A stretch of DNA of 64,000 nt, taken from contig CAZNCQ010000009.1 in assembly GCA_964571275.1 (NCBI GenBank), positions 1 to 64,000 of the forward strand, in the 5' to 3' direction. How positions within the stretch are numbered: the stretch's first letter is position 1; the number at the start of each line of letters is the position of its first letter. Positions 44,309-53,238 of this stretch are shown in pieces. Made by a program: the position numbers and the translations under genes. The notes under the pieces were generated by a model. It had not been told where the DNA came from, searched no databases, and saw nothing but the letters and a program-made list of their open reading frames with translations. The stretch is from DASRQZ01 sp964571275 (GTDB lineage Bacteria; Myxococcota_A; Polyangia; Fen-1088).

Positions 44309-45402
44309 AGCACGTGGGCTCGTTTGTTCGTGCCGCCGTCCTGTTTTGTCTCTGCGCGAGCGCGCGGCTCTGCCTGGGAGCGCCCGATCGCGGCGGCGAG
44401 GATGTACGGCCCGTGGCTCGCCGGGTCGAGCTGACGATTGGCGCCAGAGCGAACGAGGGGGAGCCTCTCGCACCGTCGATCCGCGAGATGCTCGTGGCGA
44501 AGGGCCTGGAGGTCGTCACCACGCGCAGACCCGTCGTGACGGCTCAAGATGTCGCGGCTGCGATTGCGCCGCCGGATGGGGCGATGCCGAGCCTGGCGCG
44601 GGTCCTGCTCGACTTCACCGTCACGGCGCAGGCCACGCTGTTCTTGATCGATCCGTCCCGCGGGCGTGTCTTCGTCAGACGGATGGCTCTCCCTCACGGT
44701 CTGGACGCCGTCGCGCGCGCGAGTGTGCGGTTCGTGATCGAACAATCCGTCGACGCGATTCTCGAGGGGCGCGAGATCGGCGTGAGCCGCGATGAATTTC
44801 AACGGAGCGTTCTGCCTTCGCCGCCACCGCCGGCGCCGGTACAAGCCCACGCGCCGCCGGCCCCGGCGCCACCTCCGGATCGAATCCAGCTGCTGGTCGC
44901 TGGAGGGTACGAAGCTCTCGCGATGGGATCGGGCGAATTCCAGCACGCCGGCAAGGTCACCGTGGCTGCACGCTTCGCCCGTGTCGCGATTGCGCTGGCG
45001 GCGCGTGTGGCGGCGCCGATCTCGATCGCCGGTGACGGCGTTCGTGCGCGGCTTTCGACCGCGGGCGTGAGCGCGTCGGGGGCGGGCAGGGCCCTGGACG
45101 TCGGAGGCTTCTCGGTGCTGGCCGGTCTGGGCGCCGGCCTCGACTTCACGCGCGTCACGCCAGCCGTGATGGCGCCGGATCTGCAGCCCGCGGCGGCGTT
45201 CTGGGCCCTCGCTCCCGCGTTGACTCCTTTCGTGGAAATCGAGCGCCTCTTCGGCAGGATCTCTGTCGCCGTCGTCGCCGGCGCGGAGGTTCACCTGCTC
45301 GATGAGCGATACACGGTGAGGACCGGTACCGAGACGCGCGAGGTGTTCGTGCCCGGTCGGGTGCGTCCAGAAGCGGAGGTGCTGGTCGGCGTTGTCTTCT
45401 AG
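44305..45402 (+). CDS. Exported envelope protein of ECF triad 2
   Basis: A 365-residue protein beginning at a GTG that overlaps the anti-sigma stop (GTGA). A signal peptide (FVRAAVLFCLCASARLCLGA) is followed by a small domain (LAPSIREMLVAKGLEVV; GRVFVRRMALPHGLDAVARA) that matches in plan the one in the triad 1 protein. A Pro-rich linker (SPPPPAPVQAHAPPAPAPPP) leads to a beta-barrel-like C-terminal region (FARVAIALAARVAAPISIAG, FGRISVAVVAGAEVHLL). No known family is recognised. Signal reception at the outer membrane is an inference from the genetic coupling. Confidence 0.75.
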   Translation: MKHVGSFVRAAVLFCLCASARLCLGAPDRGGEDVRPVARRVELTIGARANEGEPLAPSIREMLVAKGLEVVTTRRPVVTAQDVAAAIAPPDGAMPSLARVLLDFTVTAQATLFLIDPSRGRVFVRRMALPHGLDAVARASVRFVIEQSVDAILEGREIGVSRDEFQRSVLPSPPPPAPVQAHAPPAPAPPPDRIQLLVAGGYEALAMGSGEFQHAGKVTVAARFARVAIALAARVAAPISIAGDGVRARLSTAGVSASGAGRALDVGGFSVLAGLGAGLDFTRVTPAVMAPDLQPAAAFWALAPALTPFVEIERLFGRISVAVVAGAEVHLLDERYTVRTGTETREVFVPGRVRPEAEVLVGVVF

Positions 45403-45418
45403 CTTTCTCTGGCCGCCG

Positions 45419-46447
45419 TCAGCGCCGGGCTTCGTAGATGCGGCTGTGTCCGCTCCGGTCCGACGCGAAAAGGATGTGCTTGCCGTCTTGCGACATCCAA
45501 GGGCCATCCTCGGTAAAGGTGGTGTTGAGCTCGGCGATCGGCGCGAGCGACTCGAACGGCGAGCTCTCGTCTGGACGCGCGGCCTCGAACAGGTCGGCCG
45601 TTCCCCCCTGCGTGAGCCGTCGCGTCGCGAAGACCAGGCCGCTCCCGCTGGCGAACAGCGCCGGATCGGTGTCCTCCCAGGCGGAGCCGAGCGCGGTGAT
45701 CTCAGCGGCGCTCTGCCACGCCGCAGATGCATCCGGGCGCGTGGCGGAGAACAGGTGAGCGGCCGATGCCGCGTCCCGTTGCGATCCGAACGCGAGATAG
45801 AGCTGGGCTCGATCCAACGCCGGCGCCTCGTCGAGCGTGGATGCTCCGAGCGTGCTCAGGAGCGCGGGCGTTCCCCAGGGCGTATCGCGCGTGCGTCGCT
45901 GCGACACGTAGAGCCGTTCAGCCCCTCCACGATCGCTCGCGAAGTACATGATCAAACCATCCACCGATACCTCGGGGCCCTCGTCGTTCTGCGGGCTCGA
46001 GAGCTCCGCCACCAGCGTGCTTGGCCCCCATGGATCGGTCGCGACGGTTCGGCGACTGACCCAGATGTCGTTCTGACCTGCGGTCGGCGAGCTGAAGTAG
46101 AGCTCGAGCTCCTCGAACGTCAGCGATGGGTCGCGCACGTCGTCGGTGTCGGCGCGCAGCCCCGTTACGAGTTGTGGTGTTCCGAACGGCGTCCACGGGC
46201 CCGCATCGCCTTGCGTCCCCGCCGCGTCGAACGGGCTCCCTCCGGCGCCGTTCCGGCTGCCGCCTGCGCCGTTCGGGCTGCCGCCTGCGTCATCGGCATT
46301 CCCGCCGGCGCCGGGTGCGCTGGCGAACGCCAAGATCCGCTCGGCGTTGCACGCCGCAAAGATGGCCAGGACGCCGATCAGCAACACGCCTCGTATTGCG
46401 CTCAAAGCCCGCGAAGTATACGCGCCGAACATTCGTCGCTCGCGCAT
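45419..46447 (-). CDS. Lipoprotein with PD40/TolB-like beta-propeller
   Basis: A 342-residue predicted lipoprotein (LAIFAAC lipobox). A linker with repeated GAGGS units (PNGAGGSRNGAGGSPFDAAG) precedes propeller repeats of the WD40-like PD40 type: LTFEELELYFSSPTAGQNDI, VSVDGLIMYFASDRGG, MSQDGKHILFASDRSGHSRI. The function is unknown. The first ATG is used; an ATG five codons later is equally possible. Confidence 0.82.
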   Translation of the reverse strand: MRERRMFGAYTSRALSAIRGVLLIGVLAIFAACNAERILAFASAPGAGGNADDAGGSPNGAGGSRNGAGGSPFDAAGTQGDAGPWTPFGTPQLVTGLRADTDDVRDPSLTFEELELYFSSPTAGQNDIWVSRRTVATDPWGPSTLVAELSSPQNDEGPEVSVDGLIMYFASDRGGAERLYVSQRRTRDTPWGTPALLSTLGASTLDEAPALDRAQLYLAFGSQRDAASAAHLFSATRPDASAAWQSAAEITALGSAWEDTDPALFASGSGLVFATRRLTQGGTADLFEAARPDESSPFESLAPIAELNTTFTEDGPWMSQDGKHILFASDRSGHSRIYEARR

Positions 46448-46485
46448 GGCGATACCAGGTAATGTCCGGTTGTCTTAGACGGGAG

Positions 46486-47077
46486 ATGGCGATGGCTACG
46501 AGCGGTTATCGACCGGGGGCGGCCGGGCGACGTGCATCATCGCGGTCGCGATGCTCGTGAGCGCCGGCTGTGGATCGCGCACGAGCGGAACGACGGACGG
46601 CTCGGTCCGGCGCCTTGGCCCAGCACGGCAACCTACCTCGGTGTGGGGCCAAATCCGGTCGATCCGACTACCGGCAACGTGAGCACCACATTCCCGAGAG
46701 GAGCGGCCCTCGCAGATTGGCTCGTTTCGGTCGGGGCGTCTCCCACTCGTGGAAGCCTTCAGCTCTTCGGAACGGAATTTTCCGTCGCCGGGGTCGCCGC
46801 GCCGACGCTCGCGTGGATCACCGAGAGCGATCCGGCAGCGGCAGCCGCAACGAGGCTCCTGACGTTCGACACCCCCGTCGAGGCCGCCGCGCGCAATCAA
46901 TGCGGCCGCGTGGGCTACGTCGATCTCCACGTGAAGAGCACAGCGCCGGCCCAAAACGGAAAGGACACCTCGGATCCAACACGGCCCTATCCGACCGGTT
47001 GCCAATCGACGATCTTGACCCCGCAAGAACAAGCGCTCGAATTCATGTTGTTCGACATCGGCGCCTGCATTCAGTAG
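46486..47077 (+). pseudogene. Truncated, frameshifted paralogue of the 50949-53126 lipoprotein
   Basis: From about 46600 to the stop at 47077 the sequence encodes about 150 residues that match the middle of the large lipoprotein downstream: TTFPRGAALADWL versus TTFPRGAAFGDWL, LTFDTPVEAAARNQCGRVGY versus LTFNTPVEAPIANQCGRVTF, and YPTGC versus FPTGC, ending in FMLFDIGACIQ. Upstream, in a different frame (46533-46575), lies a lipobox-like string (IIAVAMLVSAGCGSRTSG). About 300 codons that should connect the two are missing. I infer a deletion plus frameshift, leaving a dead copy. Confidence 0.72.
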
Positions 47078-47192
47078 AGCCGGGTAACTGGCTCACGATC
47101 ACGAAAACCGCGCGGCGCAGCGCCGCCGATGGTCGAGTGCTCTGGCCCGTGGCGACGATCGCTCTCCGTACGGACGCGATATGGTCTTTGCC

Positions 47193-47360
47193 ATGGACGA
47201 ATACGAACGGATCGGGCACGGCTATGCCGAACGGCGGCGTGCCGATCCGCGCCTCGCGCGTGCCGTTGCGGGCGCGCTCGGCGACGCCGGCAGCGTCGTC
47301 AACGTTGGCGCGGGGACCGGATCGTACGAGGCCGCGAAAGTGGTCGCCGAGAGAAAGTAA
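47193..47360 (+). pseudogene. N-terminal fragment of a SAM-dependent methyltransferase
   Basis: A 55-codon frame reading MDEYERIGHGYAERRRADPR, then AVAGALGDAGSVVNVGAGTG, then a stop. This is the usual start and SAM-binding motif I (VVNVGAGTGSYE) of a class I methyltransferase, but the remaining 150-200 residues are missing. The frame ends 25 nt before the convergent cyclopropane synthase gene. A truncation by deletion is the simplest reading. Confidence 0.68.
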
Positions 47361-47385
47361 CTCAGAAAGCGGCCACGTCGGGCGT

Positions 47386-48537
47386 TCAGCTCGCGCGCAC
47401 GAACGGCGGCTGGGGAGCGCCGGCCGGGGTCGCGACGATCTGGTAGAGGTTGTGCTCGCGCGTGCGAAAGTAAGCCGCGCTGATGAGCAGATAGAACTTC
47501 CACATCCGGTAGAAGACGTCGCCATATTTGCCGCGCAGGCGAGGCCAGGCGGCGTCGAAGTTGGCCCACCAGGCCATCAGCGTCCGGTCGTAGTGCGGCC
47601 CGATGTTCTGGATGTCCTCGGGGACGAGGATCTCCTCCATGGAGGTCGCGAGCTGGCCGAGGGTGGGGATGGCGGCGTTGGGGAAAATGTATTTGTCGAA
47701 CCAGGGATCGATGTGGGTGCGGGGGCTGGCGCCGCCGATGGTGTGGATGAACGCCCGCCCGCCGGGCACCAGACGCTGCGCCGCCAGCTCCATGTACGCG
47801 CGGTGGTTCTTGGGCCCGACGTGCTCCATGAGGCCGATCGAGACGACGGCGTCGTAGCTGCCGGTCGCGCGGCGATAGTCGTCGAGGCGGATCTCGACCG
47901 GCAGCGTCCCGTGGTGTTCCCGCGCCCAGGCGGCCTGCTCCCGCGAGACCGTGTACCCGACGACGCTGGCACCGTAGCGCTCGGCGGCGAAGGCGGCGAA
48001 TCCGCCCCACCCACAGCCGAGATCGAGGACCCGCATCCCCGGCTCGAGGCCGATCTTGCGGCACACCAGATCCAGCTTGGCATCCTGCGCGGCGTCGAGC
48101 GAATCGGTGTCCTTGAAGTACGCGCAGGTGTAGACCATGCGCGGGCCGAGCATCTCGCGATAAAGATCGTTGCCGACGTCGTAGTGGCGCTGGCCGACCT
48201 CGAACGGGCGCGCCGCCTGAAGGTTGAAGAGGCGCGCCCGCACCAGCTGCGCGCGCAACGCCCAGCTCCTGGCGAGGACGCCATAGAGCTTCGCGCGCAC
48301 GATGCGCTCGATCATCAGATCGAGCGCCTGGCAGTCCCACCAACCCTCCATGAATGACTCGCCGATGCCGATCGTGCCCTCTCGCAAGACCCGATCGTAG
48401 AGCCGCGTGTCGTGGACCTGGATGTCCCACGGCGCATCGCCGCCGACGGTGATGCCGGCGGTGGCCAGCGCCTCGCGGACGATGTCGGCCGGGTTGCGAT
48501 CCAGGGTGGAGGCGAGCTTGCGAGCGAAGTCGATCAT
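47386..48537 (-). CDS. cfa: Cyclopropane-fatty-acyl-phospholipid synthase family protein
   Basis: A 383-residue enzyme of the usual family length. It transfers a methylene group from SAM to double bonds of membrane phospholipid acyl chains. SAM-binding motif VLDLGCGWGGFAAFAAERYG is present, with the family blocks HYDVGNDLYREMLGPRMVYT and YIFPNAAIPTLGQL. The ATG overlaps the stop of the upstream flavin reductase gene (ATGA), so the two are translationally coupled. A modified-lipid pathway with reduction is possible but not proven. Confidence 0.94.
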   Translation of the reverse strand: MIDFARKLASTLDRNPADIVREALATAGITVGGDAPWDIQVHDTRLYDRVLREGTIGIGESFMEGWWDCQALDLMIERIVRAKLYGVLARSWALRAQLVRARLFNLQAARPFEVGQRHYDVGNDLYREMLGPRMVYTCAYFKDTDSLDAAQDAKLDLVCRKIGLEPGMRVLDLGCGWGGFAAFAAERYGASVVGYTVSREQAAWAREHHGTLPVEIRLDDYRRATGSYDAVVSIGLMEHVGPKNHRAYMELAAQRLVPGGRAFIHTIGGASPRTHIDPWFDKYIFPNAAIPTLGQLATSMEEILVPEDIQNIGPHYDRTLMAWWANFDAAWPRLRGKYGDVFYRMWKFYLLISAAYFRTREHNLYQIVATPAGAPQPPFVRAS

Positions 48538-49739
48538 GAGTTGGTCCCGTGCGGACGGTGATTGTCTGCCCATCGCTCGACGAGCGCCAACCCGGCGTCG
48601 ACGAGCGGTGGCGCCGGCAGGCGGGCGCCCGAGAACATCCAGGCAAAGCCGCTGGCGATGAGGCGGCGGCCGAGCCGCGATCCCGCTCCCCCCGCGGCGG
48701 AGCGAGCACCGAGAGCGCCGGCCGCCTTGAGCAGGCGGAAGACGCGCCGGTAGTCCGCGAGCACCGGATGCGCCGCGAGTCGCGCGGGGTAGCTCCGCGC
48801 GTCGGCAGCCAGGATCGCTTCCGCGGCCAGGCGGCCCGAGACGACTGCGGGCAAGATCCCTTCGGCGGTGAGCGGCTGCGCGAGCCCCAGGCTGTCGCCG
48901 CAGAGGAGCACGTCGTCCTTGCCGCCGTCTTTGCCCACGTTTTGGCCCACGTTTTTGCCTCCCAGAGCGCCGTCGACGTGAGCCGGGTTGAATAGGTAGT
49001 AGGTGTGACCTTTCATGGCGTCGAGGTCCGCGGCGGCCTCGGCCGGAAGGTGGCCCGCGGCGGTGAAGTGCCCGCGCGCGCGCTGCCAGGCCGCGCGCAC
49101 CTCGTGCGGCTCGACCGTGCCCGAGCCGACGTTGAGCCAATCGGTCTTGGGGACGTTCCAGGAATAGCCACGCAGATCGTCGTGCAGCAGGAGCTCGGGC
49201 TCTCCGTCACGCCCCGCGCGCGTCCGGGCGATCGCCGCCGGATCGGCGCGGAACTCGTGCTCCTGGACGCCAACCGGACCGTTCGGTCGGGGAGGCGTGA
49301 AGAGCCGAGCGACCGGGCAGTGCGTGCCGGCGGCGCCCACCAGGTACCGCGCGCGAAGGCCGGCGATGGACCACAGCCCATCGCCGTCGCGAACGATCTC
49401 CTGGACCGGAACGCCGAGATGAAGCTCGGCGCCACTCCGCCGTAGCAGGAAATCGTCGAGCTCGACGCGGCGAATGAACCAGCCGCGGCAACGGACGGCC
49501 CGGTCTTCTCCGCGATAGCTCACGTGGCAGGTGCTCCACTCCCACAGACCACCCGGGTACTCGCGGGGCGTCAGCGCGAGCGCATCCCAGATCGGCGCGG
49601 AGACCCAACCTCCGCACAGCTTGACCCGAGGAAACTGCGCGCGATCGACCACCGCGACGCGCGCACCGCCTTGCGCCAAAAAGCGTGCGCAGGTGCTGCC
49701 GGCCGGACCAGCACCTATGATGAGCGCGTCGTGGATCAC
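48534..49739 (-). CDS. FAD-dependent geranylgeranyl-reductase-like oxidoreductase
   Basis: A 401-residue flavoprotein. A GTG start is supported by GGGGGG 4 nt upstream. The FAD-binding motif is ALIIGAGPAGSTCARFLAQG at the N-terminus, with the second FAD motif LCGDSLGLAQPLTAEGI near residue 290. A short tandem-repeat insertion (GGKNVGQNVGKDGGKDD) lies just before this motif. Relatives reduce isoprenoid double bonds or hydroxylate aromatics. It is coupled to the cyclopropane synthase, which suggests a lipid substrate; this is inference. Confidence 0.88.
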   Translation of the reverse strand: MIHDALIIGAGPAGSTCARFLAQGGARVAVVDRAQFPRVKLCGGWVSAPIWDALALTPREYPGGLWEWSTCHVSYRGEDRAVRCRGWFIRRVELDDFLLRRSGAELHLGVPVQEIVRDGDGLWSIAGLRARYLVGAAGTHCPVARLFTPPRPNGPVGVQEHEFRADPAAIARTRAGRDGEPELLLHDDLRGYSWNVPKTDWLNVGSGTVEPHEVRAAWQRARGHFTAAGHLPAEAAADLDAMKGHTYYLFNPAHVDGALGGKNVGQNVGKDGGKDDVLLCGDSLGLAQPLTAEGILPAVVSGRLAAEAILAADARSYPARLAAHPVLADYRRVFRLLKAAGALGARSAAGGAGSRLGRRLIASGFAWMFSGARLPAPPLVDAGLALVERWADNHRPHGTNS

Positions 49740-49936
49740 GAGCCCCCCTAACCTGTTCCGTCCCAACGGGAAGTCAACGGGATTTGTCACACGCAGGTGC
49801 GTCGAGACCGTCGTTCGATCGGTGGGGGGCCAGCGACGGTTGCCAGATGTGTCGCGGTCCGGGCGCCGTCGTAGCGCGGAATCGGCGATATCGAGGCCCG
49901 ATCGACGGGGCCCCGATCTTGCTTTTGTTCCATCCC

Positions 49937-50266
49937 ATGGGCGCCAACCAAGATGTCGCCGTGAACCGAACGGGCTGTCGCATCCCGACCTGGTCGAACC
50001 GTGCACAGGCGTTCGCCGTGCTAGCGACGGCTTCACTGTTCGGATGCAGCTCGACGAAGGCCTCGCCGGCCGACGCCTCGCCAGCCGACGCCTCGCCGGC
50101 CGACGCCTCGCCAGCCGACGCCTCGCCAGACGGGGCTCAAGGGGTTCCCTGCCATCGCGAAAGTGATTGCGGGTCGGGACTGGTCTGCGGCTACAAGATC
50201 GCCGACGGCTGCGCAGCGCAGGGCGTGTGCGTCCCACGCTGGCCGCTGCCAGGCCAAACCGCGTGA
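49937..50266 (+). CDS. Short lipoprotein with ADASP repeats and a Cys-rich end
   Basis: A 109-residue predicted lipoprotein (ASLFGC lipobox near residue 36). The ATG of MGANQDVAVNRTG was chosen; a longer frame upstream looks non-coding. After the Cys comes a perfect ASPAD repeat array, then a small disulfide-type module (CHRESDCGSGLVCGYKIADG, followed by CAAQGVCV). The repeats act as a flexible spacer from the membrane. The function is unknown. Confidence 0.7.
   Translation: MGANQDVAVNRTGCRIPTWSNRAQAFAVLATASLFGCSSTKASPADASPADASPADASPADASPDGAQGVPCHRESDCGSGLVCGYKIADGCAAQGVCVPRWPLPGQTA
50060..50131. repeat. 15-bp tandem array encoding ASPAD, with a 30-bp higher order
   Basis: Four complete units of gcctcgccRgccgac and a partial fifth. 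The variable base alternates G, A, G, A, so the basic duplicated unit was probably a 30-bp dimer. This points to recent expansion. Confidence 0.9.
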
Positions 50267-50383
50267 GGGAGTCCTGTCGTGCTGCAGCGGTCTCGGAAAT
50301 AGCCCGAGTGGATCTTCCAGCCTTCCCGGCCACTGTGTTCCCCTCTGAGAAGGGGCGGGAGATGACTAGCTTGCTGGTATGAA

Positions 50384-50935
50384 ATGAGCGCACCCGGCTC
50401 GACGACGTTGGTGCTCGCCTTGTGTGTTGCAGGTCAAACACCAACCGGCGCCCATGCCCAGGTTGCGATCGAGCCGCAGGTGTCCCCGCGTGACCATGAC
50501 AAGGAGGAAGCCGTGGCTGAAGCCGTCATTCGACAGCGCATAGAGGATTGTGCAAAGGCCATTCGCGCGCGGGACATCGACGGCGTCATGTCCCTCTATG
50601 CACGCGACATCGTCTCATTCGACGTCGATCCGCCGCTGCGATACGCCGGCGGCGACAACAAGCGTCGAGCCTGGGAAGCACTCTTCGCGGCCTATGCGGG
50701 CCCGGTCGCCTACGACGTTCGCGAATTGCAAATCACGACCGACGGCGAGCTCGCCTTCGTTCATAGCCTCAACCACGTGAAGGGCACGCTGGCGAGCGGT
50801 CACGTCGCCGACCTCTGGGTCCGTTGGACAGCGTGCTTGCGGCGAATCGATGGCGTTTGGCTGGTCGTGCACGACCACGTATCGGTCCCGGCCGATCTGA
50901 AGCATGGCCGGGCCGTTCTGAATCTCACACCTTGA
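50384..50935 (+). CDS. Exported SnoaL/DUF4440-like (NTF2-fold) protein
   Basis: A 183-residue protein with a signal peptide (LVLALCVAGQTPTGAHAQ). The mature part fits the NTF2/SnoaL cone fold: IRQRIEDCAKAIRARDIDGV, MSLYARDIVSFDVDPPLRYA and WLVVHDHVSVPADLK. Members include isomerases and proteins of unknown function that bind small hydrophobic molecules. Here no catalytic residues can be assigned. It is convergent with the large lipoprotein gene, 13 nt apart. Confidence 0.85.
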   Translation: MSAPGSTTLVLALCVAGQTPTGAHAQVAIEPQVSPRDHDKEEAVAEAVIRQRIEDCAKAIRARDIDGVMSLYARDIVSFDVDPPLRYAGGDNKRRAWEALFAAYAGPVAYDVRELQITTDGELAFVHSLNHVKGTLASGHVADLWVRWTACLRRIDGVWLVVHDHVSVPADLKHGRAVLNLTP

Positions 50936-50948
50936 ACGTTGCAACGAG

Positions 50949-53126
50949 CTACGGAGGTGCGTTTGCCGCCCATTTGATGGCGGCTACGGTTAGCTTGTAG
51001 GAAGCCAGGTTCAGAACCGAAAAGCTGTTGGTCCTCCAGCCGAGAGCGACACGTCGCTGGGTCGCGGTCCCCGTGGCCATGGGGGATCCTTTCTCGAACG
51101 CGAACGCCGCCACCTGGTTCGGGGTGGCCGACACGGCGGCCACGCGGATCGGCGATCCACCGGGCGTCGCCCAAGTTACCAACGTCGTCGCCAGAGAAGG
51201 ATCGATCGCAGTGAAGACGGTGCCCATCGCGAGATCGCCCGCCAACGGTGTTCCCGCACCGACGACGGTGAACAGCGTCGCGTTTGGGACAGATCCGGTG
51301 TTGCCAGTCCCGGACGCCACCATTCCCAGGGGAACGTCGTAGCCGTTGCCGAACACCAGAATCGGTACCGTCACATCCTTGAACGTCGTGGCGAACAGAT
51401 CCGGGGCGGCGCTGGATGAGCCGACGATCAGATCCTGCCCGTCAGCCAGCGATGCCGGTCCATCGACGGTGGCGACCGTCACCGTCATTCCGCGGGCCTC
51501 GAAGTCGGCCTTCAATGCGGCTTCTGAGTCGTCGAGCGCGCTCGGCATGTCCACCACCAGCAATGCTTTCTTGCCGGTGAGCACGTCGGGTTCCGGGCCT
51601 CCGCCTCCACTTCCGGGCGCCACCACGTCGGCGGTGTCGGATTGCGCGCAGGCGGCGGCGTCGAAGAACATGAACTCCATCGCCCGTTGCTCGGGCGACG
51701 GGACACTGGTGCTGGAGCAACCGGTGGGAAAGGGCATGGCGGGACTGGCGCTGCCCGTTGCGACCGCGCTGTGCAGATCGACGAACGTCACGCGCCCGCA
51801 TTGATTCGCGATCGGGGCTTCGACCGGCGTGTTGAACGTCAGAATTTCGGTCGGAGAAGACGTGGAGATGGAAGAAGACGACGTCGAATAGATCCACCGC
51901 TGCGTTGGGGCGACGATGCCGTCGACCGAATGCTGGGCCGTCGTGAACGCAATCTGACCGGGAGTGGTCGATGGGTCCGCGGCGGTGAGCCAGTCGCCGA
52001 AGGCGGCTCCGCGCGGAAACGTCGTATCGATGGTGGCGGTGATCGTTGTCGGTGAGGTCGAGTCGATCGATTGCAGCCATTGCGCGGTGTTCGGCCAGGG
52101 TGTCGCGCCGTGCGAAATCCAATAGGACTGAAGATGCTCGGCGATCACCCTCCCCCCGCGGTCGGCGTAGCTCTTGATGTTCGCGACGTACGGTATCTTC
52201 GACGACGCGAGTTGCGAACCTTCACACGCGAGCAACAAGAGGTCGTAGCTCGCCAGCTTCTGCGGGCTCGGGAAGAGCGCGGTATAGGCGCCGGAAAAAA
52301 CAGCGCCGCCGGCAAGCTGGGTGGCCCCCTGGGTCGTGGCGTCGATGCCGCCCGCGTACATATGAATGCGTCCGGTCCCGCTGTCGTTGGTGAACTCCGA
52401 GTCCGCGATGCCGATGCGGCGCAGGATGCACTCCAGCGGATCGGAACGACCGGTGACGAGAGCAATCTGCGGTAGGTGACCTTCGGCGGAGCTGCGGGGT
52501 AGCCGGGTCAAGTTGATGTCGGTGATCGGGTTGTCGACGCACGCGGCGACGCTTGGAATCGACACCTGGCGCCGCCACTTTCCAAGCTGGATCACCAGCG
52601 GAACGTTGTTGCCGGGCGGGACGCCGTCGAGCTGGAACGTGCCGTCGGAGGCGCTCAGTGTCAGGGCAACCGGTTGGCCGGACGGCGAGGCTCCGCAGCG
52701 GTCGCAGGAAACGCCATCGGGGATTGGCAGCACCGCCGCGCCGGGGACATAAACGATTGCGTTGTAGATGGGAGCGACGCCCGCTGGGTCCATCACCGTT
52801 CCGCTGACGGACGCGCGGCAGCCTCCCACTCCTCCTCCGCCTCCCGCGTTTCCTCCGCTTCCTCCATTTCCCGACGTCGTAAAACCGCCGGCCCCGGAGG
52901 ATCCGCCACCGCCATTTCCGACTCCGCCGGTGCCCGCGCCGCTGCGACCACCGGTTTCTCCGGCGACTTGATCGACCGCGCCATCCCCGGATCCGTTGGT
53001 GCGCTCGCCACCCGCTCCGCCGTCCGTTCCCTTCGGCAGCGACGAGTTGCAGGCCGTTGCCGCTGCTAACGCGAGGAGCGCGAGAAGAGGCGCGGTGGAG
53101 TTCGCAATGCGGTGTCGCAGGGTCAT
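50949..53126 (-). CDS. Large lipoprotein with Gly linker, carboxypeptidase-regulatory-like and amidotransferase-like parts
   Basis: A 725-residue predicted lipoprotein (LAAATAC lipobox), followed by about 75 residues of Gly/Ser linker. Residues about 100-200 resemble a carboxypeptidase-regulatory beta domain (SGTVMDPAGVAPIYNAIVYV, GTFQLDGVPPGNNVPLVIQL). Residues about 220-500 include a Rossmann-like segment (KLASYDLLLLACEGSQLAS, YADRGGRVIAEH) of class-I amidotransferase type. Another Rossmann-like part follows at about 520-725 (GKKALLVVDMPSALDDSE). The function is unknown. The truncated copy at 46486-47077 matches its central part and ends where this protein has an added C-terminal domain. 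Confidence 0.78.
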   Translation of the reverse strand: MTLRHRIANSTAPLLALLALAAATACNSSLPKGTDGGAGGERTNGSGDGAVDQVAGETGGRSGAGTGGVGNGGGGSSGAGGFTTSGNGGSGGNAGGGGGVGGCRASVSGTVMDPAGVAPIYNAIVYVPGAAVLPIPDGVSCDRCGASPSGQPVALTLSASDGTFQLDGVPPGNNVPLVIQLGKWRRQVSIPSVAACVDNPITDINLTRLPRSSAEGHLPQIALVTGRSDPLECILRRIGIADSEFTNDSGTGRIHMYAGGIDATTQGATQLAGGAVFSGAYTALFPSPQKLASYDLLLLACEGSQLASSKIPYVANIKSYADRGGRVIAEHLQSYWISHGATPWPNTAQWLQSIDSTSPTTITATIDTTFPRGAAFGDWLTAADPSTTPGQIAFTTAQHSVDGIVAPTQRWIYSTSSSSISTSSPTEILTFNTPVEAPIANQCGRVTFVDLHSAVATGSASPAMPFPTGCSSTSVPSPEQRAMEFMFFDAAACAQSDTADVVAPGSGGGGPEPDVLTGKKALLVVDMPSALDDSEAALKADFEARGMTVTVATVDGPASLADGQDLIVGSSSAAPDLFATTFKDVTVPILVFGNGYDVPLGMVASGTGNTGSVPNATLFTVVGAGTPLAGDLAMGTVFTAIDPSLATTLVTWATPGGSPIRVAAVSATPNQVAAFAFEKGSPMATGTATQRRVALGWRTNSFSVLNLASYKLTVAAIKWAANAPP

Positions 53127-53238
53127 GCCGAAACTCTATATGCTCGTTGGCGGCGTGGCGATCGAACCGATCCGACATGAAGGTGTTGCCGGATTGTTGG
53201 CTATTCACAGAATGTTGATTCCGATATAGTGCGCCGCC

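Noticed and set aside
46126..46560. 144-codon plus-strand frame across the start of the PD40 lipoprotein.
   Set aside because: Opposite to a real gene and Arg-rich without motifs; only its last part overlaps the broken-gene scar.
53190..53230. TTCACA and TATAGT strings before the giant lipoprotein, possible -35/-10.
   Set aside because: Spacing is 15 nt, short for a housekeeping promoter, and such matches are expected by chance.
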